Shown: positions 53,575 to 62,508, numbered from the stretch's first letter. The stretch is DNA of 64,000 nucleotides from JAIRMO01 sp046533115 (GCF_046533115.1 NZ_JAJQRC010000011.1:16789-80788); one strand, 5' to 3'. The notes: a model not told the origin generated them from the letters alone. Numbers and translations are program-made.

Positions 53575-54285
53575 ATGAGTACAGATTGGTATCCCCGTTC
53601 GCGGGACGGACAAATTCACCTGGTAGACACCTGGCTTACGGTGTTCCAAACCAAAGCATCGGCGTGGAACATTCCCCCGGCAAATGTTACCAGCCTGACC
53701 AACGCCGACACCAACGCCAAAAGCATGCTGGCGGTAGTGAAAAGCGGGGAACGGACGGCGGCAAGCGTGGTTGAGTGCAACGAAGTTTTCAAGGAGATGG
53801 AGACCGAAGCCCGCTTTATCAAAAAACATTTCCTGCTGCTGTCGCCCTTGGCGCTGGCAGATCTTCCGACCCTGTTGCTGCCCTTACCCGATAATACCCC
53901 AACCCTGGTCCCGCCGCCCGCCGGACAGCCCGTCCTAACCATCACCTACTCCGGCGGCCCCCATGTGCTGATAGTTCATCTTGTACCGCTTCCGGGGACG
54001 AAACCGCCGGACAGCCGAGGCGACTACGACTGCGCCCTTTACCGGGGCGTTATGCCCCAGGGCGGGGCGGCGCTGGAACAGGCCGCCGGAATGAAGCATT
54101 GCTTGATGAAGGAGCCGCTTTCCGGCGATGAGTTGCTGCATTATCGCTTTACCCGCCGGAAAAAAGAACTGGTAAACTTCGACGCTTCCAAATCCGGTAT
54201 GACAACCTTCTTTTGCGCCCGTTACGAAAACCAAAAAGGCGAATATGGGATATGGGGATCGGTAGTGTCGGCTATCATTCCGTAG
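53575..54285 (+). CDS. Conserved protein of unknown function
   Basis: 236 residues, no signal peptide or membrane helix. GGAGG at 53562-53566 supports the ATG at 53575 rather than 53542. N-terminal half is helical (DWYPRSRDGQIHLVDTWLTVF; KASAWNIPPANVTSLTNADTNAKSM), then a Pro-rich linker (~110-128) and a beta-rich C-terminal half ending KGEYGIWGSVVSAIIP. I recall similar proteins in Treponema and Bacteroidetes with a fibronectin-like C-terminus; no function is known to me. It is bracketed by dispersed repeat copies A and B. Confidence 0.75.
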   Translation: MSTDWYPRSRDGQIHLVDTWLTVFQTKASAWNIPPANVTSLTNADTNAKSMLAVVKSGERTAASVVECNEVFKEMETEARFIKKHFLLLSPLALADLPTLLLPLPDNTPTLVPPPAGQPVLTITYSGGPHVLIVHLVPLPGTKPPDSRGDYDCALYRGVMPQGGAALEQAAGMKHCLMKEPLSGDELLHYRFTRRKKELVNFDASKSGMTTFFCARYENQKGEYGIWGSVVSAIIP

Positions 54286-54334
54286 GGGAACGAAAAATTA
54301 GTGTTTGCAACGGTAATGTTTTAGTGGAAACAAA

Positions 54335-54416
54335 TTGTGTTGGATTTTTCAGCAGCAATTGTTATATCCTCCATATACAACGGCTGAATGAGGGGTTTAT
54401 CATTTTTTCAATACTC
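54335..54416 (+). repeat. ~80-bp dispersed repeat, copy B
   Basis: Starts TTGTGTTGGATTTTTCAGC, contains TTATATCCTCCATATACAAC, and ends CATTTTTTCAATACT. Very similar to copy C. The TTGTTATAT...ATATACAA core is an inverted repeat. It lies between the unknown gene and the convergent aldo/keto reductase, touching the latter's stop. Confidence 0.88.
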
Positions 54417-55366
54417 TAAAAAATGAAATCACCCGCATCAAAATCAATTTCCTGACTACCCATGGCATCCTCAAGATGGGCGGCTTTTGAAGGGCCAATC
54501 AGCGGAACTATGGTAAAATTCTGTGTGAAATAAAAACCAAGGAGTATCTGGGAAATAGACGCATGATATTTTTCCCGGAGGGTTTTTATCTTCTTGGCGA
54601 TCTCCATATTTTTAGGTGTATAATAGGGGCTGGTTTTTAACTCTTCCTCTCTACCTGCCTCAACCCAATGGAAAAAACCGCTACAAGTTCCGAAATAAGG
54701 AATGGCGGTATTATTCTGATACTCCAAATGGTAGCGAAGCATAGCCTCATCCATGGCAGCCATGGTATTATCACCAAAGGGGTTCATATATTTACTGGCA
54801 ATATTAAAAAGCATTTGATTGGCGATAAAACCCCGGAGGCTATGCTCCTTCGCATAAGCATCAGCCTCAAGCATACGTCCGGCTTTCCAGTTTGAACAGC
54901 CGTAATAGCGTATCTTGCCCGCCTTACGAAACCCCTCCATCCGTTCCAGAAGTTCTCCGGCGGACTGTCCGATATCATCACGATGATAAAAGTAGATGTC
55001 TATAATGTCAACGCCCAATGTTTTTAGGCTTAACTCCAGATCGTGTTCCATATCCTTCTGCCCCATGCGGTTTGTGTACATATTGTCCATATTCGGATGT
55101 CCGCCCTTAGTGACGAGGACTATTTTATTCCGCTTGCCCTCGCGGCGCAGCCAGTCACCGATGACGCGCTCGCTCCGCCCCTTCTCCGGGGAAACCCAGT
55201 CAGAATAAATACGAGCGGTGTCAATCATGCTGCCCCCCAGATCCAGAAATTGATCAAACAGGCGGTCAGCATCAGTGCCATCGTAGGCAAGTCCCGCATT
55301 CGCGGTACCCAAGGCTATAGGGAAGACCTTTAATTCAGTACCCGGAAGCTGAATCATCTTTATCAT
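54416..55366 (-). CDS. Aldo/keto reductase
   Basis: 316 residues, AKR barrel. Catalytic tetrad Asp49 (MIDTARIYSDW), Tyr54, Lys87 (LVTKGGH) and His128 (IYFYHRDD). ALGTANAGLAYDG at the N-terminus and GPSKAAHLEDAM near the C-terminus (cofactor site) fit a sugar- or aldehyde-reducing AKR. The frame is open to a TTG at 55402, but the ATG at 55366 (or 55357) fits the family N-terminus better; neither has a strong Shine-Dalgarno. Divergent from the sugar ABC operon, so a role with that sugar is possible. Confidence 0.88.
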   Translation of the reverse strand: MIKMIQLPGTELKVFPIALGTANAGLAYDGTDADRLFDQFLDLGGSMIDTARIYSDWVSPEKGRSERVIGDWLRREGKRNKIVLVTKGGHPNMDNMYTNRMGQKDMEHDLELSLKTLGVDIIDIYFYHRDDIGQSAGELLERMEGFRKAGKIRYYGCSNWKAGRMLEADAYAKEHSLRGFIANQMLFNIASKYMNPFGDNTMAAMDEAMLRYHLEYQNNTAIPYFGTCSGFFHWVEAGREEELKTSPYYTPKNMEIAKKIKTLREKYHASISQILLGFYFTQNFTIVPLIGPSKAAHLEDAMGSQEIDFDAGDFIF

Positions 55367-55444
55367 AATTTTATTTTTACTATATTTTCTGATTTTGTAC
55401 AATAGGACTGTGAACGGTTACAAAAAAATTTTGACGGAAGTAAT

Positions 55445-55526
55445 TTGTGCTGGATTTTTCAGCGGCAATTATTATATCCTCCATATACAACGGCTGCATG
55501 AAGGACTTACAATTTTTTCAATACTA
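55445..55526 (+). repeat. ~80-bp dispersed repeat, copy C
   Basis: Starts TTGTGCTGGATTTTTCAGC, contains TTATATCCTCCATATACAAC, and ends AATTTTTTCAATACTA. It lies immediately upstream of the ribosome binding site of the sugar-binding protein gene, so it may carry that gene's promoter or operator. The longer open frame beginning at 55447 is this repeat read as protein. Confidence 0.88.
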
Positions 55527-55545
55527 TTTAAGGAGAAGGTTGAAA

Positions 55546-56844
55546 ATGAAGACAAAAATTTTGATTGTTCTTTTGATCCTTGCCGTTGGTCTGGCGGCAT
55601 ATGCCGGAGGCGGTTCCCAGGGATCTTCTTCCGGTGGTACAAAGTCCGCCGGAAAGCCGGTGGTTAAGATATCGCTCGATAAGGACAACTATTCTACTAG
55701 CCTGGAGGCGGTCCTGAACGTGGCGGCGGCGAAATTAGGCTTCGAACTGCAAATGGAAATCGGGGTCGGTGGAAGTGAGGGGTCCAATATGTTTAAAACC
55801 CAGCTTGCCACCGGGGATGTGCCGGATATCTTTTTGTACAATACCGGTTCCCTGTTTCATGTACTTAATCCTGAACAGAACATGGTGGATCTGACCGATG
55901 AGCCCTGGATGGCCCGGGTAACCGATTCCTTTAAAATTGCCGCTTCTTCAAAGGGCCGCGTATACGCTGTACCCTTTGGCTCCACCACTGTCGGCGCTTG
56001 GCTCTACAACAAGCGGATATACCGGGAACTCGGCCTCCAGGTACCCCATACCTGGAAGGACCTTCTGTCTAATTTGGACAAAATCCAGGCAGCTGGAAAG
56101 ACCGCCCTCATCGGAGCCTATAAGGACACCTGGACTTCTCAGCTTATTGTCTTAGCGGATGAGTATAATGTGAAAGCAGCCCTGCCCAACTACCCCGCTG
56201 ACTATACCGCCAACAAGGTAAAGATCGCCACGACCCCTGCGGCCCTGCGGAGTTTTGAGAAACTCTGGGAAACCCGGAAGTACTTGAACAAGGATATGCT
56301 TGCCACCACCTATGATCAGGGAGCTGAAATGCTCGCTACCGGCCAGGGCGCTCATTGGCCCATGACGACGATGGCTCTGAATACTATCCAAGTCAATTAT
56401 CCTGAATATATCAACGATATCGGCGTATTCGGCCAGCCCGGGGATGATCCCAACAACCATGGCCTTACCGTATGGATATCCCACGGCTGGTATATTTACA
56501 AGAACAGTCCCCATGTGGAACTCTGCAAGAAAATCCTGGAATTTTATATCTCTCAGGAGGGGATCGATATCTACAGTTCCAAGATAAAGCCCGAGGGCCC
56601 CTATTCCGTCAAGGGGATCAAACTCCCCGCGGATTCCTATCCCGCGGTACTGGAAATGCAGCCCTACTTTGATGCGGGTAAAACCGCCCCGGCCCTGGAA
56701 TTTGAGTCACCGCTCAAGGGCCCCAATCTGGAGCAGATCTGCGTTGAAGTTGGTACCGGGATCACCGAGCCACGGGCAGCAGCAGCGACCTATGACGCGG
56801 ACGTGCAGAAACAGGCGATTCAGTTGAACTTGCCCGGTTGGTAG
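55546..56844 (+). CDS. Sugar ABC transporter substrate-binding protein (CUT1 type)
   Basis: 432 residues. Signal peptide (ILIVLLILAVGLAAYA, then GGGSQGSS), followed by an extracellular solute-binding family 1 fold (FKTQLATGDVPDIFLYNTG; VYAVPFGSTTVGAWLYNKRIYRELGLQVP). AAGGAGAAGG precedes the ATG at 55546; the upstream in-frame extension is repeat C. It delivers an oligosaccharide or sugar to the two permeases downstream. The ligand is unknown. Confidence 0.92.
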   Translation: MKTKILIVLLILAVGLAAYAGGGSQGSSSGGTKSAGKPVVKISLDKDNYSTSLEAVLNVAAAKLGFELQMEIGVGGSEGSNMFKTQLATGDVPDIFLYNTGSLFHVLNPEQNMVDLTDEPWMARVTDSFKIAASSKGRVYAVPFGSTTVGAWLYNKRIYRELGLQVPHTWKDLLSNLDKIQAAGKTALIGAYKDTWTSQLIVLADEYNVKAALPNYPADYTANKVKIATTPAALRSFEKLWETRKYLNKDMLATTYDQGAEMLATGQGAHWPMTTMALNTIQVNYPEYINDIGVFGQPGDDPNNHGLTVWISHGWYIYKNSPHVELCKKILEFYISQEGIDIYSSKIKPEGPYSVKGIKLPADSYPAVLEMQPYFDAGKTAPALEFESPLKGPNLEQICVEVGTGITEPRAAAATYDADVQKQAIQLNLPGW

Positions 56845-56872
56845 GACCTGGTAAAGATTAAAAGAGCTGATT

Positions 56873-56950
56873 AAGAAAAACCGCAAAGGCGCAGAAGGCG
56901 AATAAGGATCGATTTTTTCTTCCTTCTTTGCTTTCGCCTTTGTGGTTAAC
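56873..56950. repeat. Palindrome between sugar-binding protein and permease genes
   Basis: Left arm ACCGCAAAGGCGCAGAAGGC with GAATAAGGA (from 56879) pairs imperfectly with TCCTTCTTTGCTTTCGCCTTTGTGGT (to ~56947). A member of the GTGGTTAA family (see 35482-35608), at the same place in the operon as the palindromes in both TRAP operons. Confidence 0.75.
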
Positions 56951-57011
56951 TATTCTTCTTCGCTGCTTTTTCTCCATGTCATGTAATTTAGTTTTAACCG
57001 GAGTATACAAA

Positions 57012-57869
57012 TTGAAAAGCAGGATCTACAATGTCTGGTTTTTAACGCCCCTCGTGATTATCTATACCGTTATTTTTATTTTTCCCACGATCATCTCGTT
57101 CTTTTTCAGCATGACCATCTGGACCTTGACGGACTTTCGTTTTGCAGGGTTGTATAATTTTAAAACCTTTTTTTCCGAATACAGTCTCCGCATCGGGGTG
57201 CAGAACACCCTGTTGTACGCCGTACTAACCTGCGGCTTTAAAGCGGTTTTTGGCTTGGGGCTGGCGGTACTCCTCACCTCATCCATAAAAACAAAGCATA
57301 TCATCCGATCAATTTTGTTTTTTCCCAATTTGGTAAGTACCATCGCGGTGGGACTCACCTTTAGCGCCCTGATGCATCCCACCCGGGGCCTTTTTAATAC
57401 CCTGCTGGCGGGTCTGGGCATTGCGGGACCGGACTGGCTGGGGAACACCAGTATCGCCCTTCTTTCGGTGATCATGACCGACGTATGGAAAGGGGTCGGG
57501 GTCGCCACGGTGATCTATATTGCGGGGCTCCAGGCCATACCGGAAACCTACTACGAGGCGGCGTCCATTGACGGGGCCGGGGGATTTCAGCGGTTTAAAA
57601 ACATCACCCTGCCCCTGGTGCGGTCTTCCATAAACACCGTCATCATCCTTGCCTTTATCGGGGGGATCCGTACCTTCGATTTAATCTGGACCATGACCAA
57701 GGGCGGTCCTGGTTTTGCCACCGATACGATGGCTTCAATAATTTATAAACAGTACGCCTACGGATTCTACGGCTTATCCACTGCGGGTAATGTGGTAATG
57801 CTCATCATGATCGGCCTTATTGTTTTTCCCCTCTATAACTTTCTCATCCGCCGGGAGGTTGAAATATGA
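57012..57869 (+). CDS. Sugar ABC transporter permease 1
   Basis: 285 residues, six membrane helices, with the EAA loop YYEAASIDGAGGFQRFKNITLPL. FLTPLVIIYTVIFIFPTIIS at the N-terminus is typical of MalF/UgpA-type permeases. The frame is open to 56928, but that part runs through the palindrome; GGAG (57000-57003) lies 8 bases before a TTG at 57012 giving MKSRIYNVWFLTP, the best start. It overlaps the second permease by 4 bp. Confidence 0.9.
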   Translation: MKSRIYNVWFLTPLVIIYTVIFIFPTIISFFFSMTIWTLTDFRFAGLYNFKTFFSEYSLRIGVQNTLLYAVLTCGFKAVFGLGLAVLLTSSIKTKHIIRSILFFPNLVSTIAVGLTFSALMHPTRGLFNTLLAGLGIAGPDWLGNTSIALLSVIMTDVWKGVGVATVIYIAGLQAIPETYYEAASIDGAGGFQRFKNITLPLVRSSINTVIILAFIGGIRTFDLIWTMTKGGPGFATDTMASIIYKQYAYGFYGLSTAGNVVMLIMIGLIVFPLYNFLIRREVEI

Positions 57870-58693
57870 AGAAAAAAACCCACATCCTGCTGACCGATAT
57901 AGGGGCCATGTTTTTCTGTTTGGTGATCTTCGCGGCGCCTTTTTATTTTATCTTCCTCAACTCCGTCAAGGATCGCCGGGAAGCGGGGCTGATGAATCTG
58001 GACTGGCCCGGCGCCTTTCATTTTGAAAACTACGCCGAGGTGATCGCCACCCAGAACTATATGCTTATCCGGGCCTTTTATAACAGTATCATTATCACCG
58101 CCGGTTCCATCCTGCTGCTTATCGCCGTCTGTTCCCTGGCGGGATATATCCTCCAACGGGTGACCAGTAAGCTGATGACGGGGATCAACTTCCTCATCCT
58201 CACGGGGCTCATGCTGCCCCCGGCCATTCTGCCTACCATCTGGGTTATGCAGGTTATCGGCATATACCGTTCCCTTTTCGGGATGATCCTGGTGGAGGTT
58301 GCCTTGAACATTCCCTTTACGGTCATGCTCTACCGGGGTTATACCGCATCCATTCCAAGGGAGATTGAGGAGGCCGCCTATGTGGACGGCTGTAACTCGG
58401 TGCGCCTCTTTTCACAAATTATTTTTCCCCTGCTCCTGCCGGTGACCGCCACCGTAACCGTGCTTTCGTCGGTCAACATTTTTAACGACTTTGTAAATCC
58501 CCTTTACTTTCTGCCGGGGGGTCAAAACCCTACCGCCCAATTAACCCTCTACAATTTTATGGGCCGTTACGCCAGCTCCTGGAATCTGCTTTTTGCCAAT
58601 GTGGTATTGATCACCATCCCGCCGCTGCTGCTGTTCATCTTTTTTAACAAGAAGATCATTGCCGGCATTACCGCCGGTGCGGTAAAGGGGTAA
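57866..58693 (+). CDS. Sugar ABC transporter permease 2
   Basis: 275 residues, MalG/UgpE-type permease with six helices and the EAA loop EIEEAAYVDGCNSVRLFSQIIFPL. Pairs with permease 1. No ATPase gene follows, so the system must use a shared MsmK-type ATPase encoded elsewhere, as is common for CUT1 transporters. Confidence 0.93.
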   Translation: MKKKTHILLTDIGAMFFCLVIFAAPFYFIFLNSVKDRREAGLMNLDWPGAFHFENYAEVIATQNYMLIRAFYNSIIITAGSILLLIAVCSLAGYILQRVTSKLMTGINFLILTGLMLPPAILPTIWVMQVIGIYRSLFGMILVEVALNIPFTVMLYRGYTASIPREIEEAAYVDGCNSVRLFSQIIFPLLLPVTATVTVLSSVNIFNDFVNPLYFLPGGQNPTAQLTLYNFMGRYASSWNLLFANVVLITIPPLLLFIFFNKKIIAGITAGAVKG

Positions 58694-58800
58694 TATTGAT
58701 ACAGGGAGAAAGAGAATTCGACCACAAAGGCGCGTACGGCGAATACGGAAAGCGAAAGGGGAATTGACGCTTCATAAAACCATGGCTATAATGAAGATCC

Positions 58801-60009
58801 ATGAACACCAAAAGTTGTATTACCGGGCTTGTTTGCCCAAAATGTAACAAACCCTACAATCACCGGGAGTTGCAGCATCTCTGTCAATGCGGATCCCCCT
58901 TGCTGGCCGAATATGATCCGGAGAGGGCGGCCAAAACCGTTAATCCCGGGATCATCAAAAGCCGCCCGGCCACGCTTTGGCGGTATGCGGAACTGCTGCC
59001 GGTGCTGGACTCCGAAAATATCGTTTCCCTGGGAGAAGGATTTACGCCCCTCACGCCCCTGCCCCGGATCGCCGGGAAATATGATCTGGGTAATTTGTAT
59101 ATGAAGGATGAAGGCATTATTCCCACCGGGACCTTCAAAGCCCGGGGCGCGGCGGTGGGAGTATCCAAGGCAAAGGAACTGGGGGTCCGGGATGTGGCCA
59201 TGCCGACCAACGGCAATGCCGGCGCGGCCTGGGCCGTCTATGCCGCCCGGGCCGGTATCTCGGCGCATATTCTTATGCCCGAGGACGCGCCCCTCATTAC
59301 CCGGAACGAAAGTGTCGCCGCCGGAGCGCAGGTTCATCTGGTCCGGGGGCTTATAAGCGACTGCGGAAAAATCCTTGCCCGCTCCATCCCGGCCAACGGT
59401 TGGTACGATGTCAGCACGTTAAAGGAACCTTACCGCATCGAAGGCAAAAAAACCATGGGTTATGAAATTGTGGAACAGCTGGACTGGCAGGTTCCGGATA
59501 TTATCGCCTATCCTACCGGCGGCGGCGTCGGGATTATCGGAATTTACAAGGCGCTGCTGGAAATGCGCCGCCTGGGCTGGATCGGGGACAAACTGCCCCG
59601 GCTTGTGGCGGTCCAGGCTGAAGGCTGCGCTCCCATTGTGGAGGCTTACCGGAAAAAAGCGGGGGAAAGCGAATTTTTCCCCCATTCCCAAACCATCGCC
59701 TTCGGCATCAATGTCCCCAAAGCCCTGGGGGATTTTTTGGTACTAAAAGCCATCTACGAGACCGAAGGCTGCGCCGTCGCGGTGAGTGAAAACGAAATCA
59801 CCAACGCTATTCTGGAATTGGCCTCACTGGAAGGAACCTTTGTCTGTCCCGAGGGAGCGGCGGCAATGGCGGGTCTTAAAAAACTGCGGGACGCGGGCTG
59901 GCTAAAAGCGGAAAAAACCACGGTTCTGCTGAACACCGGCGCCGGCATCAAATACCCGGACACCCTGAAATTCGATTTACCCTACTGTCCGGTGGATGGG
60001 ACGATATAA
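58801..60009 (+). CDS. thrC: Threonine synthase
   Basis: 402 residues. N-terminal zinc-ribbon-like segment with Cys12, Cys15, Cys28 and Cys30, then the PLP fold type II domain: Lys113 in GTFKARGAAVG, PTNGNAGAAWAVYAARAG, and PTGGGVGIIGIYKAL for the phosphate. It converts O-phosphohomoserine to threonine. Tryptophan-synthase-beta-like relatives exist, but the zinc segment and length fit ThrC. Monocistronic, in a gap of 107 bp after the ABC operon. Confidence 0.88.
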   Translation: MNTKSCITGLVCPKCNKPYNHRELQHLCQCGSPLLAEYDPERAAKTVNPGIIKSRPATLWRYAELLPVLDSENIVSLGEGFTPLTPLPRIAGKYDLGNLYMKDEGIIPTGTFKARGAAVGVSKAKELGVRDVAMPTNGNAGAAWAVYAARAGISAHILMPEDAPLITRNESVAAGAQVHLVRGLISDCGKILARSIPANGWYDVSTLKEPYRIEGKKTMGYEIVEQLDWQVPDIIAYPTGGGVGIIGIYKALLEMRRLGWIGDKLPRLVAVQAEGCAPIVEAYRKKAGESEFFPHSQTIAFGINVPKALGDFLVLKAIYETEGCAVAVSENEITNAILELASLEGTFVCPEGAAAMAGLKKLRDAGWLKAEKTTVLLNTGAGIKYPDTLKFDLPYCPVDGTI

Positions 60010-60078
60010 CCCGGACATAGCTAAAACCCCAATCAGGCCCGATGCGTTATTACCGTGGCGGGCCCGAGGGAAAGGCAT

Positions 60079-60108
60079 GGCAGCGTCAACACAAATAAGC
60101 CCGCTGCC
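60079..60108. terminator. Hairpin between convergent genes
   Basis: GGCAGCG (60079-60085) pairs with CGCTGCC (60102-60108) around a 16-nt loop, between the ends of thrC (plus) and the amino-acid-binding protein gene (minus). No strong T run follows on either side, so it is a weak terminator candidate. Confidence 0.4.
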
Positions 60109-60165
60109 CTTCATTCCGAAGAATAAAACTGTTTACGGGTAGCATCCGGTGGTCTCCTGTCTTTC

Positions 60166-60999
60166 CTATTTTACCACACCCTGCTCAACCACCACTGATT
60201 CGGGATCAACGGTATCGCCGTAAACGGGGAGCAGGGTAGCCCGGTAATCATCGTGGAAAAAATTGGGCCCGATGCCGGAACTAATCTCCTGGTTAAGCCA
60301 AGCCAGCAGCGCCTGGTTACCTTTTTGTACCGCCGGGGCAATGGTGTCGAGGCTGCCGATGGAACCGATGCGGGTGGAAAAACCGGGGTTCTGAATAGCC
60401 CAGGCAAAGAGAAGGGTGTTGTCCTGGGACAGCGCCGCGCCCCGGCCGTCCTTCAGCGCATTAAAGGCTTCGGAGATCTGATCGAATTTTACCAGCTCGA
60501 TCTGGGGATAGTGCTCCGTAAAATAGGTCTCCGCGGTGGTGCCCTTGATGACGATAAGTTTTTTTCCCTCTAACTGGGAGATCTCCGTAATGGGCGCCGA
60601 GTCCGGAGAAACGATGCCCAGGGCAACCTTCATATAGGGTAGGGCAAAGTCAACCACCTCCGCCCGGGCGGGGGTTACGGTAAAGTTGGCAAGGATGATG
60701 TCAACCTTGTCGGACTCAAGATGCTCCACCCGGCTTGCGGGTTCCACGGTTACAAATTCGATGGCGTTCTCGTCGCCTAAAAGATCCTTAGCGATGCGGT
60801 GGGCAAAGTATACGTCGTAGCCCTGAAACGTACCCTGCGCGTCCACATAACCAAAGGGGTGCTTGTCCGCAAAAACGCCTATCCGCACCTTCCCGGCCTG
60901 CTTGATCTTTTCTATCGAATTGACCGCTTCTTTTTTTCCGCCCGCGAAGGCCGAAACCGCCGCGGCAAGAACCAAAACACCGAAGATAAATTTCTTCAT
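60166..60999 (-). CDS. Polar amino-acid ABC transporter substrate-binding protein
   Basis: 277 residues. Signal peptide (FIFGVLVLAAAVSAFA, then GGKKE) and a family 3 solute-binding fold (VRIGVFADKHPFGYVDAQG, YDVYFAHRIAKDLLG, DIILANFTVTPARAEVVDF). GGAGG lies 5 bases before the ATG at 60999; an ATG at 61011 would overlap that Shine-Dalgarno. Last gene of a permease-permease-ATPase-binding-protein operon. Confidence 0.92.
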   Translation of the reverse strand: MKKFIFGVLVLAAAVSAFAGGKKEAVNSIEKIKQAGKVRIGVFADKHPFGYVDAQGTFQGYDVYFAHRIAKDLLGDENAIEFVTVEPASRVEHLESDKVDIILANFTVTPARAEVVDFALPYMKVALGIVSPDSAPITEISQLEGKKLIVIKGTTAETYFTEHYPQIELVKFDQISEAFNALKDGRGAALSQDNTLLFAWAIQNPGFSTRIGSIGSLDTIAPAVQKGNQALLAWLNQEISSGIGPNFFHDDYRATLLPVYGDTVDPESVVVEQGVVK

Positions 61000-61013
61000 A
61001 CTGTCCTCCAAAA

Positions 61014-61823
61014 TTAAAATTGAAATATATTTAAAAACCGGCAGCCCCGTTCCGTTTTAGGTTTGGCGAAAAAATCATCGGGCGGGCTATCCTCGACGAT
61101 TTCTCCGGAATCCATAAAAACGATCCGATCTGCGACAGCTTTTGCAAACTGCATTTCATGGGTAACAATGACCATGGTCATCCCGCTCTTTGCCAATCCC
61201 AGCATAACATCCAGAACCTCCCGTACCATCTCGGGGTCCAGGGCCGCGGTAATCTCGTCAAAGAGCATTATTTCCGGCTCCATCACCAGGGCGCGGATTA
61301 TGGCGGCCCGCTGTTTTTGTCCCCCGGAAAGCTGCCGGGGAAAGGCGGTGCGCTTCTCGTACAAACCAACCCGTTCAAGCAAAATCCTGGCCGCCTCTTC
61401 GGCCTCCTTCCGTTTCCGCTTCTGCACCTTCAGCGGTCCCAAAAGAATATTATCCAGCACCGTCATGTGCGGAAAAAGTTCATAGCTCTGAAACACCATG
61501 CCAATCTTCTGCCGGATAAACCGCCAGTCGGTTTTTCCCGTGTTTAATACCACGCCGTCCAGCAGGATCAGTCCGGATTGAACCGGTTCCAGCCCGTTCA
61601 TGCAGCGCAGGAGCGTACTCTTTCCGCAGCCCGATGGACCAAGAACCACCACCACTTCCTGCTTGTTTATCCGCAGGGAAAGATCCGTAAATACGGGAAT
61701 ACCGTCATATTCCTTACGCAGATGGGCAATCTCCAGCAGAGGCGCCTGGGGAACCACTACCGTTTTGGAAATGGTTTTAACCGTGCCGGTTTTTACCGCA
61801 TCCCTGATTATCGTATCCGCCAT
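61014..61823 (-). CDS. Polar amino-acid ABC transporter ATP-binding protein (GlnQ-like)
   Basis: 269 residues. Walker A GPSGCGKST, Q-loop VFQSYELFP, signature LSGGQKQR, Walker B IMLFDEITAALD and switch His in IVTHEM. An N-terminal extension of ~28 residues precedes the core. It powers the adjacent permeases. The 14-bp gap to the binding protein gene contains that gene's Shine-Dalgarno. Confidence 0.95.
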   Translation of the reverse strand: MADTIIRDAVKTGTVKTISKTVVVPQAPLLEIAHLRKEYDGIPVFTDLSLRINKQEVVVVLGPSGCGKSTLLRCMNGLEPVQSGLILLDGVVLNTGKTDWRFIRQKIGMVFQSYELFPHMTVLDNILLGPLKVQKRKRKEAEEAARILLERVGLYEKRTAFPRQLSGGQKQRAAIIRALVMEPEIMLFDEITAALDPEMVREVLDVMLGLAKSGMTMVIVTHEMQFAKAVADRIVFMDSGEIVEDSPPDDFFAKPKTERGCRFLNIFQF

Positions 61824-61830
61824 AGCTGCC

Positions 61831-62508
61831 TCAACTTTGCCACCGCCGTTCCAAATATCTCGATAAATGGGACACGGGCATGCAGAGCATAAAGTAGAGA
61901 AAAAATATCAACCCATAGACCCAGAACGCCGCAGTAGGACTCTTCAAAAAATTTGTTTCAATAATCTGCTGACCAACCTTGAGCATTTCCACAATGCCGA
62001 TGAGCACCACTAGGGAGGTGGTTTTTATCATCCGGGTGGTAAGGTTAATCGCCCCGGGTATAAGACGGCGTACCGCCTGGGGAATGATGATATACTGGTA
62101 CAACCGGACCTCCGAAAGTCCCAGGGCATGGCCGCTTTCATACTGATGCTTGTGGATGCTGGTAACCGCGCCCCGGACCATGTCTCCCATCTCGGCGGTT
62201 CCCCAGAGGGTAAACACCAGGATCGCCGATGCTTCCCCGCTCAGGTTTATATGAAAGTTCCGGGCCAGGCCGAAGTAAAAAATAAAAAGCCATACCAGAA
62301 CGGGAATAATCCGCAGGGCCTCCAAATAAAAATGGCAGAGAAACCGCACAACCGGATTCCGGCGGGTCATAAGAATCCCAAAGAAGATACCCAAGACGGT
62401 AGAAAAAATTACGGCGGTAAAGGCGATCCGGGCGGTAACCCACAGGCCCAGCAGGATCCGCTGCAGGTTTACCCCTTCAATTAAAACCTTAATTCCCAAA
62501 TCCTGCAT
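61831..62508 (-). CDS. Polar amino-acid ABC transporter permease
   Basis: 225 residues, HisMQ-type permease with about five helices and the EAA region ESGHALGLSEVRLYQYIIIPQAVR. The frame extends to 62529, but AAGAGG 7 bases before the ATG at 62508 fits better. It overlaps the preceding permease gene by 20 bp. Confidence 0.9.
   Translation of the reverse strand: MQDLGIKVLIEGVNLQRILLGLWVTARIAFTAVIFSTVLGIFFGILMTRRNPVVRFLCHFYLEALRIIPVLVWLFIFYFGLARNFHINLSGEASAILVFTLWGTAEMGDMVRGAVTSIHKHQYESGHALGLSEVRLYQYIIIPQAVRRLIPGAINLTTRMIKTTSLVVLIGIVEMLKVGQQIIETNFLKSPTAAFWVYGLIFFLYFMLCMPVSHLSRYLERRWQS

Noticed and set aside
55447..55545. An N-terminal extension of the sugar-binding protein
   Set aside because: It is repeat copy C in translation; a strong Shine-Dalgarno and a normal signal peptide begin at 55546.
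60010..60165. A possible riboswitch or small RNA between thrC and the amino-acid-binding protein gene
   Set aside because: The genes are convergent, so this is a 3' region for both; only a simple hairpin is visible and no known riboswitch core is recognised.
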